64,000 nucleotides of DNA. Source: Epiperipatus broadwayi. Taxonomy: Eukaryota; Onychophora; Udeonychophora; Euonychophora; Peripatidae. The DNA lies in NCBI GenBank assembly GCA_028023455.1, contig JAQFVV010012490.1:1426001-1490000 (forward strand), read 5' to 3'. Below are positions 37,432 through 50,323 of the stretch, one piece after another. The position numbers and the translations under genes are program-made. Position 1 is the first letter of the stretch. Every line of letters begins with the position of its first letter. The notes beneath the pieces are model-generated. The model saw only the letters and a program-made list of their open reading frames with translations. It made no database searches and was not told the origin of the DNA.

Positions 37432-40400
37432 TTTAGAGAATATATTTACATATATTTTGCTGAGTGTGTGTTCACTCATAGAAATAAGAAATAAAAATTA
37501 ACTACTGTATTTTTATTTTTTTAAAAAAAAAAAGCAAATAGTCAAATATTGCTCTAGGCAATATTCTTTTCCCCAATAATATAGAAACAAAAATGGCTTG
37601 TTATCAAAATATTAGAATTTTTCTAATTATGTTGACATTTTTAAAAGTTTCAAATTTTAGTATTTCCTAAAACTTTGTAAAACTTTTAGCATTATGCTAA
37701 GAAAATATTTTAGTACACAACAAAATGCAACACATCAAATTAAGAAAGAATAATAAAAAAATAAATAAAATGTATTTGCTTTAAACATAAACCAAATAAA
37801 TTTTATTAAAATATATTATTTTATTTAGCTCCCAGAGAAAAAAAAAATGGCTGCTAAATATCATAAAATTTGAAATTTTTGTATTTTGACTAGTATTTGT
37901 TGTTTATATCTTTCTTTGGATAGCATATAATTGAAGTGTGAAATTAGAGACGGAGATACTCAGCTTATTTTTCTAAAAATTTTACTTTCAAATGTGTGAT
38001 AAAAATTCATATTATATACAGTTTGCTCCCATGTGTATCCCTAACAAGGCTTAAACAAATGACATGGATTTAAAGAAACTATGATACATCTATGAATATC
38101 AAGCATATAGTTTATTTTTTTAACTCTAAGATAGATTTCAATATATGTGGCATTAGCACACACACACACGCAAATATCTAATAAAAAAACAAATTTTTTT
38201 ATTTCAGTGTACTATCAAACAATAAAAGAATATTTACTCATCATTATTAATAATATATTATTATAACAAGTATTGTATTATTAGCAATAACAAGTATAAA
38301 ATCATTATCCATTGAAGTTAGATGATAAAAAAGTATAGCCTCAGTATTTACAATCATTACATAACAGATCTATATTGTCTCAGTGTTTCCTTTTCAATCA
38401 CCTAAAAATACCTTGATAGTAATATAAGAAGTAATATTAAATCATTTATGCACTTTATCACTGTTTCACAATCCTTTACTTACCATCCTCTTTGACAGTT
38501 TCGATTGCCCCAGCAATCTTCTTCAGAACTTTCATTTATAATTAGTTAGATTGAATATGAATTGACTACCTGACAAAAACACAAGATTGTTTAAAAATAC
38601 ATAATATCCCTAAACTCCACCTGGATATAAACTCTGTGGTTATGGTAAGAACTAATAACAGCATCATTAAAAGTGCATATAAAATATAAAATCAAGATTT
38701 GAATTAAGTTTTGTGGATCTGTGATTAAAGAATGCACAATCCCATTACCTCAGCATAAAGAGACAACAGATGGCATGTTAATTAGTCCTATACCAATCCT
38801 TAAATGACAGAAAAGAACAAAATTAAAACAGGGAGAGAAAATGAGTACAAAGAGATACAGAAAATGTTCTTTGTATATGAAACTTATATACTTTGATAAA
38901 TCAGTATCATATCATACAAATCAACAAGAGATACTTCGGAATTAGTATAGATTATTAGCTGATATCAGCAATTAACCATCACATATGGAAATCATACTAT
39001 CATCTGCTTCCGTGCATCTCATACCAATTATATATATATATGTGTGTATGCACAAAAACACATCCATTCGCATGATAGATAAAATATCACATAAGGATCA
39101 AAATTAGATGGCTAGCTACTATGGATAAAATACTCAATTGTGTAAAAAATAACTCCAATTTGATGTGAATCAAAAAAATTCTATGTGAAGGTGTATTTTT
39201 GAAAATTAGTTCTATTCAATTAATGCATGTAAATAATTACAAAGCCAAAAATAGAGAGTAGAGTAGAGAAGTTTTTGAAATTCATTAAATATTTTTTTGT
39301 ACTCTAATAAAATAATAAAGTTGAAGTTTCTTTATAATAGTAAATTAAAAACTTTTTTTTCAAAAGAAAACTTTTTAAAAGTGACAAAATTCCGAGAGCT
39401 AATCTGATTTTCATTAAAATCTGCATTGCTTCTTTCAAAATTGAACTAGCTTAATTTTACATGAAAACAGACTATTTAATCAAGAATCCCAGCAAGCCTC
39501 TTTCCAAGCAATAATGAGAAGTATAGAGGATAGATGACAATAAATAACACAAAGGTTATTTTCTATTTTATGACAAATGGCCAAAGTTTGCTTCTCAACA
39601 ACACAATTCTGAAAAAAATCTAATCTAGTATAAGATTGAATAGTATAGGTATAAAAAGATAAATTAACAAATAAATATAATATCAAGAAGAAAAACGAAT
39701 GCTGTATTATACATGTGGATTTTTTTCACACACACATATATATAGACATTTCAAGTTAAAATAAATTGCGTATTCTCTGTATCAGTCCTATATTTATTTC
39801 TTTTTGTTCAATAGAAAACAGGATTTCCTGTTTCTTACACCCAGCAATGACCACTTTATCAATGTTTTATTCACTTTATCTATAACAAAAGGAACATGAC
39901 TATATCATTCTAAAATTTTATGTGTTAAAAAATTTAAAAAAATAGCTTATTTTAAGCATTTGCATCAATGATAAATTTCTACTTCCATTCAATATATATT
40001 GTAACTAAACAATTGATGCTGGGAGGAGATCGCTTGATTGAGAAAGTGTATTCCTTTTAAATGCGATTACCATCAAGTGCAACCATTTATCCATTTAAAA
40101 TGACAACAATCAACAGAGTCAATATATCAATAATCATGATAATAATGTCAATTAGGATACTCATAAATTTTATTAGCATAACCTCTAGGTATTCCTATGA
40201 GTACATCAAATGTATTTAATATGTATAATAGATTCAATATTCTTTTAATATAAATCAATAGGCGTATTAGTTTAAGGCTAGCAAATTAATTACTCTCACG
40301 TTCCCAGATTACACATAATTTAAATCAATTAATTATCTCAGAGTTCTTACTAAATTAAAGCTGATTATTAAAAAAAAATTAGATCTCTTATAAACTTTTA

Positions 40401-40995
40401 AATATTCTGGCCTACATATGATTAAGATATTAAAGGGATTTTGCTGTATCTTATCATACTTCAGTAAATATATTCTTAAATGGGTGATGGAAAATAAGAA
40501 TGGTGGATATTAAGTAAAGAAAATTAATTTTAAATAAAGTATAAGTATGATCAAATTGTATTAAAGTATATAAATGATGATGATGACTTTGATTAATGAC
40601 AACAACAATATTATCAACAATATCGATTAATATATTAACTATAAAACAATTATATCAAAAATATTCAGCAATAAACATAATTATAACAACAGAAGTTTGT
40701 TAAATATTCCCTAATAACATTGCCAATCTATTTACTCACTATTTTAATATTGGATTATAACTACCTGTACTATAAAAAAAAAAAGGTAATATAAACAAAG
40801 GACTCTATTGGAGAAAATTGAAATCCTGTACACCAAATACAGATGGGTCTAGGAATGTTTTATTCCATCCTTTAATGTCTTGGTAATAATAAAGATGAGA
40901 AAGACATCAACCTCTATTCTAGACACCAGCTGGGTTTAGTAACAAATAAACAATTTATTCAAATATAGTATTATTGTTATTAAAATACATAAATT
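37432..40995. other. Gene-poor AT-rich stretch
   Basis: Short CA and TA repeats are present (38157-38170, 39030-39048). No gene, RNA or transposon end is recognised. Confidence 0.5.
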
Positions 40996-41153
40996 AATAA
41001 TTATTAAAAGATAGTCAACACTTAGACAATCCCAATATCAATAACAATTTCAATTTGTTGTTAAAAAGTGGTTGCCTTGACAACAAATTGAAATTGTTGA
41101 TTATTATTGATGTTAAGATTGTCTAAGTGTTGACTGTTTTTTAGTGATTATTT
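40996..41153. mobile_element. Palindromic MITE (hairpin)
   Basis: The left arm (AGTCAACACTTAGACAATCC from 41012) and the right arm (ending GATTGTCTAAGTGTTGACT at 41135) pair over about 50 bases with few mismatches. Weaker pairing extends outwards to about 40996 and 41153. The loop lies near 41062-41078. A related half-copy occurs at 49143-49206. There is no coding capacity, so it is typical of a fold-back MITE. The autonomous family is unknown. Confidence 0.8.
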
Positions 41154-41307
41154 ACAAACCCATTTAGTCTTGAACATTATTACACTTATTATATAAATTA
41201 ATAAATATGACAATCATATGTTGAATGAGATGACTTATGCTTTCTAGCTTATAACATCTAAACTTTAAATATTTTGTTAGGAGTCTGCCTACACTAACTA
41301 ATAATGT

Positions 41308-41571
41308 TTACATGTATAGCCACCACAAGAATATTATACTATATTGCATGTGATCTTCTAGATGACATGAACATTTCCTGGTAAATAGAAGGTACTCTTT
41401 TGTGGGTTTTCCTTCATTAATTAAAGATACATGGGCTGCAGAAGATAAGAGGTTACTTCCAAGAATCAATAAAACAAATAAATTAATATGAACAGGACTA
41501 TGGCAGCTTGTAGTGCTTAATACAACATATTTCCAATAGCAGTAATGTAACAAACCAAAATTTATACCCAA
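41308..41571 (-). other. Unrecognised open frame with a plausible splice acceptor
   Basis: An 87-codon minus-strand frame contains a hydrophobic segment (INLFVLLILGSNLLSSAA) that resembles a signal peptide. It is followed by GKPTKEYLLFTRKCSCHLED. A strong acceptor-like pyrimidine tract ending in CTGCAG (near 41447) sits inside it, so the downstream part could equally be a terminal exon of about 42 codons. I recognise no family, and chance is possible. Confidence 0.15.
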
Positions 41572-44500
41572 TTGTATTAGTAATCTAAAACATTTACCTG
41601 TACCTTAGTTATATCAGTATTTTCATGAGAACTTTATTTAAATTTTAATAAGAACATATTAAAACAAACTAATAATAAAATTAACTATATAATCTCTGTA
41701 AAGTTTGAGATTTTATTTTACGCACATTTTAAAATTTCCAATTGTATCTGAATATCATTGGAATTGTACTAACAATAAATTTACAAATGTACAAGTAATA
41801 CTTAATCTAGATGGTATAATGACTTCCTTCAGAGATTGAAATTTATGATCAAAATTCAACAATATAATTTGTCAAAACTTTGAACAAATCACAATTATTA
41901 TTTGTATTCTAATAGATATAGTCATAACAATTTATTCATTTATAAATGTTGACTTTTGTAATTTGTAATGTCTTGATCATTTTATGAAATATGAAAAGCG
42001 TTCAGGTCATTTAATAGATTATAAGACTAAGCAAAATGATAATACATAATCCACTAAAAATTAATCAGACTTCTTTGTAGTTTTAAGCAGTTCTCATAAA
42101 TACATATTTACACTATCCATGAGTTTATATGACAACTGTAATATTCAAGATAATCCTTAGGGAGATAGCCAATATTATTTTCAGCAACTTATTTTAATTT
42201 TAAAGAAGAGACAAATGATCATGGAAGTGTTCTTACACACTGTAGAATTCCATAAGCAAATTCAAAATTTCAATTAATAATTCAAAATATTAAATTATGT
42301 TTCCTTTTAAAATAGTATACAATGATCATAGCCCATGATGTTTTAATTTTTCTATTTGCACCGATGAGAAGAAACATTTCACTGAGCTAAGCAAAATGCC
42401 TTGCAACTTTCTCTACTTTTCCATGTTGAAGAAGTTTAAAAAGATGGCTAAATTTGGTAAGATCCTTAGTACACTGAAATAAATTTAGCAAGGACTACTC
42501 AAATTTGACATATTGCTTTATTTGTAGCTTACTATCATATGATTTGTGATATCATCAAATGTCATCCATAATACCTCATTTTTCAAGTTTTTATAAGGAA
42601 AATCTGTTCTATTACTATGGTAACCATTGAAACCAGGTGAGTTTCAAAGTTTGACAAGTTTGAAAGTGCCAAAATTTTGAGACATGATATTAAAATGAAG
42701 ATTTAAAATATATCTTTAATATTAAATATCAAATTACATTAATGGTTCACAAGTAAAATATACACTTGTTTATTTTGTAACTAAATGGTTTATAACATTA
42801 GGATATTAAATAAAATAATTAATTTTATAAAATTTTAAAGTACTCATAATTTTAAATTGATAAACATATCAAAATAATTCACTAATTAAACAGTAGTAAT
42901 AAATTCAATTCAAATATTTTACTTTTCAAATTGATTATATTTTAAAGATATAACTTTCACGCAAACACACAAATACCCATTCAAACACAATATCAACATT
43001 TATAATTCTGATTAAATGTAGTACTGATTGTCTAGCTATTATTATTTTAAACTGTTGTCTTTCTTGCAGTTAAGCTTGTATGTATTTTCCCCTTCTATTT
43101 TCTTTCTAATATTAGTTTTGTGTGTATTTTTGTTCAGCCTAAAAAAAATGTACTAGTGCCTTTTAAAAGGGAAATCTTGAAATACATGTGGTGTTTAGTT
43201 ATGCTATAATTGATAAAATTTTGTATATGCATATATCTTGGATGATTTTACCCAATCTATTGTAATGTAGTACTGAAAGAGCCATCTGAATTTCACTTCT
43301 GATTCTATTATTGATTATAATGAGAATGATAATAAAGATTGATATAGTTCATTGGATAAGAAAAAGAGCCAATAATTTTTTTTTACAGTTAGATGCTAAA
43401 ATATAAGATTACAATATATAGGTATACCAGACAGCCTGGGCCTAATATCTATCATCAGAAGGTACCATTAGATCTCTAGCCTAAAAAATTTATAATTTGC
43501 TAATAAAGATATCCATTACAAGTATCTATTGTGTCTTTCCCATCATATATAGATCTATTGTTGCTTCTAAATCATGTAAAGTAGAGATTCTTAGTAAAAT
43601 AAACAATTGGCAGGACAGACAACAGTAGACAAAATTCTGGACAATTCTAAAAATTAACAATATTTATTAACAATTAAATAACAAGCTTATATCAATGGTA
43701 AGATTTAAACACTAGAGTTATATTAAACATATAGTTTGACTGATTATGAACCCTTTTAAAATAAGTATGCAATATATTCGACAGTTGATAGTTTATATAA
43801 TACTTCCTTCCAATATTAACTTTAGATCCCTTAATAATAACTGAATTTTACAGGGACTTGACAATTTCTAGATGTGCACATATATACATTTGCTATAATA
43901 TTAACCTATAGTCAAAATTAGGCAGATTTAATTACTATACCATCTTACATGTGCTGATTATTACTAAACAAAGCTCAAATGCAATGCACAGAATCCCAAC
44001 CATGAAAAGAAACATATAGAGAACAATAATCAATAGGCCCATAAATAACTCATGTTAAAGAGTAAAATATATATGAAAGCATGGGGAGGAGAAGCATTTT
44101 CCCCAATGTAAAAATCAACAAATGCAAATTTCAAGCGATTATGGGTTGAACACATAATAAGAACTTATATAAATAAGCATAGGAGGAAAATCGCTGTACT
44201 CGATGCAGAGAAAAATATTATAATCCATGTATATATACAATGATAATCACAAGAATAAATCAAAGGGCTGAACATAGAAATAAAACTTCTCATGGTATCA
44301 AAAGGATCATTTTATACATGCATACACACACAAACACAACTACCTCTTTAGTTTCAAAAGTGTATGACTTAAATAAAAAAAAATTGCTGATAATTTAAAT
44401 AGTTCAATGCTTTATATATATAAAAATTTATATATGCACATTTATACAGGTCAAGTAAAATATGTAATGATTATTTCAAAAGTTTCAAGGCATTATTACT

Positions 44501-47500
44501 TCTCAAAAACTACATACTAAAAAAAAAATCATTCTAGATTTTTAAACATAGTATTGCATTTTTTAAAATTCTTATTAACTGCATCAGTGTTAATATTGGT
44601 CCAGCAAATTTTTTGAATAGACTCTAGTGACTAATATTTTAATATGACATCATAATTGATTTTATTTTTGTGCAATTAAATTTTTACGTATATTACAAAA
44701 TTAATTTATATACTATATTATAAATAGTTACGCTTTTTAATTATTAAAATAAAAATATATTTTAAATTAATACTTTAAAATTATGACTGAAAATCGTACT
44801 GATAACAAAAGAACACATTGTTATTGGCTTCACGATACCTATTCAAAAAGTTAGAAGAACAACATATTAGATATTAGAATTTTATGTTATTAAAAATGAT
44901 ATATTTGTCTTAGTTATCATCAAAGAACAAAAAATTCTAAAAGTTAATAAATTATTAATTGTTATTAAAATATTTCAATTACTGTTTTTACTAAAAATGA
45001 TTTTCTTTTTAGTCTGTAATAAATGTTTTTGTACCAATTTCCAGTTCTCGAAACATACTTTCTGTACTTTCCAAGAGCCAGCTTTTTAAAAATAAAATGT
45101 TTGCAAAGACAACCCCCCTAGTGACATAGTTTTGGGTTTAATAATGTCTTTTACAAAAATATTGCATCATAATCATTAACAATTACTGAAAATCAAGTTT
45201 TTTGTGTCATTTAGCTGTAGGGAAAAGTAATCTAAAGCATCATCCAATCACAAATCACTCTTCATTATAACTTTGTCAGAACAATAGAATGTTCTATCAA
45301 TCATAGACAAAGATCTGTAAAGGTCATTAAAAATGGAAGCTTCATGAAAGAATCATTGCAGCCATTAACACATTGTAATTTATCATATACAACGGTTTAA
45401 CTGCTTTGGTTTCTGGATATATCATTTGAATAATATTTTTAGTTTGAATAGATTAATATAAAGTTAAATATATTTTTAGAAAGAGCAGATATGAAGATAT
45501 GTAATAAAGCTGAAGAAATAATCATCACCTTAATTTTTTTTAAAAAAAAAGGTTTTTAATACTTTTAAGAATGTTTATTTTTACATAGGTTCACAAATTC
45601 TAAATTTTGAAAGTTAAATATTAAAGTCACATTGTCATAAGTAGCTTCATTACAATCTTTATAAAATTCTGAAAAATTTGATATACATGGCTTATCTAGG
45701 ATAATTCTTCATTATTAAATGTTCAAATATGTATTTTCTGATGCCTTCCATTTTTACTAACTGACCCAGATTTTGTCCTCCCATAAAGATATTTTCTGGA
45801 AATGCATTCCTTTCTAATGGAAAAAAAGAAAATTTAATAATAAATATTGTATATCTGACATCATGCATTGTATATCAGATATTATGCATTGTAGCTATAA
45901 TTTATCAAAAATGAAATTAATTTTAAAATAATTGCAAGAATATTAATGTATAATACATATAAAATAACAAAGAAATGAAAGACTAAAGTTTTTTCAGAAT
46001 GCATGTATATCACATTTTTACTCATAGATAAATAAACAATAATTTTTTTTTTCCAATTAAGCACAATATAAAATATTAATAAAAATAGTGAAAATACTGG
46101 TGCATTTTATTATTTGTCTTATATTTTATTTGCTTTTACAGAAATTCCTAATAGCTTACTGTGTATATGGCTCTATCATAGAGAAAATTATGATCATTTG
46201 TTATAATAAATATGATTATAAGAATAACTTGCAAAAAAATTATATTTGTATAAAAAAGTAGAAAAAATATCTATCTATACATCTGCAAAAAATGAAATAT
46301 AATTGCTTATGTGTAGATGATAAAGGTATATGATTTAGATACACCTCAACAAACATATGAGACACTGCTTGCAGCAAAAGATATGACAATGAAATCTATT
46401 AGATTTTTCATTATAATCATTATATATAAAAAAATATATATTTTAAATAACTAGATTGAAAAAAGTATAGAGATGAAATTGCTTATAGAGTAAGCAGAAA
46501 ACACAAAGAAATACATATATATGTATTGAAACACAAACAAACCACTATTATACAGCACTATAAATTATTTATATAAAAAATATTATTACTTACAAGTTTT
46601 TATATTGGCAGTTGGTTAATTTCTGAAGACAAAGAGTTACATATACATAACATAGCAGCACAAACAAACTTCTTATTCAACAACACTGAAACAAATCAAT
46701 GTTTTACAGCATTATAAATTATTTATATAAAAAAATATGAAAACTATTATACAATTATGGCTAATAAAAATATTATTATCATTTTTTTTTAAAAAAAACT
46801 ACGTTTGTTTTAATTTGTAAGCCCTCAGACTTAAATATACACATATGCATCCGAATTTATAACTTTTTTGTGGAAATAATATATCACCACTGATTTCTTT
46901 CCATGACGTTTAAAAGATGAAAAAAAAAGGGGAAAAACTCCTTTTACTAAAATGTTCATAGAAAATACAATTTTCATTAGACAAAAAAAAACAAAAAAAC
47001 AAAAAAAAAACATTGTTAGAAAGCAAAGTCAGTGACAAATACAACGATGAACTTCACATGCATGTAGCCTTTACCAATTGTGCACTATATAGATTTACAT
47101 TCTATGATTGGTCAAAATTCTAAAAAAAAACTATGACCAGTCATTTGACATGAAATGGTTAAAACAACATAGAAAAGTAGTGATCACAGAGCCATCCTGC
47201 CACCTAAAATATCAAATATAATAGCACTATCACAGCCTACTGTTGTGACAGACTTAAAGTAATCTAGACTGTCTAAAACCATCACAAAAGTGAGAGAGGG
47301 GCTTGATTTAAATTCTTTCAACTAATTAAGAGGGAAAGAAAAAATCAAAATTCAACAAATTAACTCACCTATCAACTATCAATTATCATAGAGTTTTAAA
47401 TAAAACAATAATAATACTAAAAGAAATATAATAATATCTGAAAAATATTAAAAAAATCTAAAATAGTTAAAAATAGGCATATAAAAAAATTACACCCTAT

Positions 47501-47875
47501 CTTATGCCACTAAAATACTGGTAATATCTTAATAATAGATCATGTGAAAAGTTTTTACCTTCAATCCAGAAAGAAGGGATAAAAAAACTTTCTGGAAAAA
47601 TTAATAAATGTGTACATATGCTGACATGTCAATATTTGTTCTTGCATCTTCTTTCTTGATTGAATGGTCAAGTGTTGGAGTTTTATGGAGCTGCTTCATC
47701 AATAAGGAGAAGTGCATTGCTTCAATGGTCTCTTAGCTGGCAATAGTTGGCTGATGATTAGTAGGCAAGATTAGTACCTAATGGCTACAGATTCATGCTA
47801 GAATGCAATTTGTTTCTGGTGCTTCAGTAGCATATAGCATTAAACAAGGTCACTGGAAAAGGTTCTGAGTTCATC
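41572..47875. other. Gene-poor AT-rich stretch
   Basis: A pair of direct repeats (ACAGCACTATAAATTATTTA at about 46551 and ACAGCATTATAAATTATTTA at about 46707) lies about 156 bp apart. A CA repeat occurs near 44322-44338. No gene or known element is recognised. Confidence 0.5.
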
Positions 47876-47883
47876 ATCTAGAT
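47876..47883. repeat. hAT target site duplication, left
   Basis: ATCTAGAT directly precedes the CAGTGG terminus and is repeated exactly at 48554-48561. Confidence 0.85.
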
Positions 47884-48553
47884 CAGTGGTCTTCAACCTT
47901 TTCACACCTGCTGACCAGCAAAAATAAGGATAATGTTTCACGGACCGGGCAGAAGTTTACAAATAAATTTTCTTAAAGATGTAAACTGCTTAGCCTTAGA
48001 TAAGCATAATTGTTATAACTGACCAAAACAGTACAAATAACAATCGTTCTCATTAATGTGCTTGCATTTCTACATCTATTATTTCATTTTTAAAACATGC
48101 AAAAACAAAATGTTATTCACCTGAATATTGAGAAATAGCACAGCTAGTGTAATTAGATGACAATAATTATGATAAATGTAATTTCTGTATTTAAGATGAA
48201 GTTATATATATATGGAGTTTGTATAATAAAAAACTTTTTTTTTAATTTTGAATTTTTTTAGAAAAATAATAAAAAATTTAATTCTACCCCCCCCCCCCCC
48301 ATAAACCATCTATGATAAATAGAAAAATAAATTAATTTATGTATGATTGATTAGATTTTGTTTTCGTTCTGTTTCTTTTTTTTTTAATCAGATAAAAATT
48401 CGATGAAAAAATAAATAAAAATTGTTTATATTAATTAAAAGTTTAAAATCTTATTACTTTGTTATTTCAAACTTTCCTGCCAGTCTACCATGGACCATTA
48501 AAAAACTTCTGCGGCAAGGTGCTGGTCTGTGACCCGGGGGTTGAAGACCACTG
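47884..48553. mobile_element. Non-autonomous hAT (Charlie-like) element
   Basis: The 15-bp perfect terminal inverted repeats CAGTGGTCTTCAACC lie at 47884-47898 and, inverted, at 48539-48553. They fit the CAGTGGT...CAACC ends of Charlie-type hAT elements. The subterminal CACGGACCGG and GTCTGTGACCCGG segments are also typical. An exact 8-bp target duplication flanks it, as expected for hAT. The 670-bp interior has no transposase; it contains a 14-base C run (48287-48300) and A/T tracts. It would have been mobilised by a transposase in trans. Confidence 0.9.
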
Positions 48554-48561
48554 ATCTAGAT
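48554..48561. repeat. hAT target site duplication, right
   Basis: Exact repeat of 47876-47883. Confidence 0.85.
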
Positions 48562-49142
48562 AGGCACAAGTAAAATATAGTAGAATCACTATTGAAGTTA
48601 AACTTGAACAAAATGCAGAGTGCCAAGTAAAAAAGCAGAAGTGAGTATGCATGAATCAGCAGAATGAGTGACTCAGTAACAAATAAGTAGAATAAAATAT
48701 AATTTCCAGCTGATCTTTTTATATTGATTGTTTAGTCCATTCAGGAATTTCTATTAATTTAAAAGTCAGTGATTACATTTTTAAATACAGATAAGTCAGT
48801 AATTTTTAATTAAGGAATTCACTAAATTTATAATTAAATCAATCTGAAATTTTAGAAATAACAAACTAAATCAGAACAATACTTAATGAAGGAAAAAAAA
48901 ATTTTTTTCTTAAAAGTCTTAATTAAGAGAAAAAACTGATTAATAATTGATAAAGAGTTTTAGGATTAAATATTGTTCCTAAAATATATAAAAAATTTTA
49001 TTTACAAATTGATAGCAAATTTGGCTATGAAGTACAATTAAATTCAGCCAACCTGATATCAGAAATTAAGCTTGTTCTTGGCCAATATATAAATTTGCAC
49101 TTAAATTTAACATTGGAATGGCAAAGTTTCCATTTCAATATA

Positions 49143-49206
49143 TAATCATTAAAATCAGTCAACATTTAGATAAGCCCAATGCCAATAATAATCAACAATC
49201 TCAACC
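49143..49206. mobile_element. Half-copy of the 41-kb palindromic MITE
   Basis: CAGTCAACATTTAGATAAGC and the AATAATAATCAACAATCTCAAC segment follow the outer arm of the hairpin at 40996-41153. Only one arm is present. It stops just before the 49216 inverted end, suggesting later insertion or deletion. Confidence 0.65.
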
Positions 49207-50124
49207 CATTCTGTGTACACCTGGGTCTCGTTTTACGCGATAGATAGCTTTCCTCAGAAAACACACGCAAACAAAATCGTGCAAAAATAGACGTAACTTA
49301 CATTGAAAAAGGGGGGATGCGGTCTGTCATTTTTCAAAATTCGCATAAATACAAAGCACCAATGTAAAATTACTTTAAAATTCGCGCAAAAAAAATATAA
49401 GGAAATAAAATATGACTAATAAAAATTTTCAAATTTGAAAAAAATTGATACAAGACAAACTTTTTTTAACTATAATATTTAATTTTATTCAAAATAATAT
49501 ATTTTTATGCATAATTTACAGTATAGTCATTTACATTTTTTATACACGTTTTAATTATTATAGCTATTTGCCAAAAGACACGTTCATTTGCAAACAACTA
49601 GCACCAACTTCACACTCATGTTGTAACAGTGGTTTTCTGGTGACAACATAATTAGTAATTAATCTTTGAGACGATGATTTTATTAATTGTTTATGAAACT
49701 AACAACTAAAAATTAAATTCTTATTTTTGCCTTTAATTTTCAATTCGGTTTAAAAATCAAATTTCACATTAATTTCAAGTCGCAGTAAGTAATTTTTAAA
49801 TTGTTAATTACAATTAAAAATCAGATTTTAATTTTTAATTGTCAAATTTAATTATGCCCACTGCTATTACTGACCTTTTAAAAATAAACTTGTGGACACT
49901 AAATGATTAATAATTGATTACGTTCTTTTTTAAAAAGCAAAAACAGAATGTGATTTAAAATACAAAATTAACACGTACAATGTTTGAACAAATTTACATT
50001 ATAATCTTGTAAAATTTAATGTGTGTATACATAAAATGTGGAAATTATGATTTTAATTTCATTATTGCATAAAATCTTACTATTATAAAGCACTGAAAAT
50101 ATTGAAATTACTAAGATGAAAGTC

Positions 50125-50209
50125 GAATTCCAATAATGTGCTATTACTTTCAATATAACGTAAGTGCGCGAAATTTATTGTTTAAAGTAATAGCGCATTA
50201 TCGGAGTTC
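50125..50209. repeat. Imperfect hairpin, 28-bp arms
   Basis: GAATTCCAATAATGTGCTAT (50125) pairs with the inverse of ...ATAGCGCATTATCGGAGTTC (ending 50209) with about four mismatches. It lies immediately left of the next palindrome. Confidence 0.7.
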
Positions 50210-50210
50210 A

Positions 50211-50323
50211 TACACGTGGGTCTCTTTTTACGCGGACTTATTTAACACACTTCCGGTGAAACATGAATCGCATAACTTCAAAATCGTGTTAAATAAGTCC
50301 GCGTAAAAAGAGACCCAGGTGTA
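50211..50323. mobile_element. 113-bp palindromic MITE with 38-bp near-perfect arms
   Basis: The arm 50211-50248 and the inverted arm 50286-50323 match at 37 of 38 positions; the only difference is at the sixth base. The central 37 bases do not pair. Ends are TACAC[G/C]TGGGTCTC. The near-identity in AT-rich, mutating surroundings suggests recent arrival or arm homogenisation. Confidence 0.85.

Larger units (their letters stand above)
49216..50323. mobile_element. DNA transposon with TACACCTGGGTCTC inverted ends
   Basis: The left end TACACCTGGGTCTCGTTTTA (49216) and the right end (50323, read inverted) TACACCTGGGTCTCTTTTTA match at 23 of 24 positions. They begin with TA on each side, as Tc1/mariner/pogo elements inserted at TA would. 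CGCG-containing segments follow the ends. The 1.1-kb interior has only a 68-codon frame (49445-49651) of no recognisable function. The right end coincides with the right arm of a smaller palindrome (50211-50323), so the 1.1-kb unit could instead be an isolated left end plus a separate MITE. Confidence 0.5.

Noticed and set aside
48287-48300. Poly-C runs here and at 26872 and 31626 as functional elements
   Set aside because: Isolated homopolymers without telomere-like or quadruplex-like periodicity.
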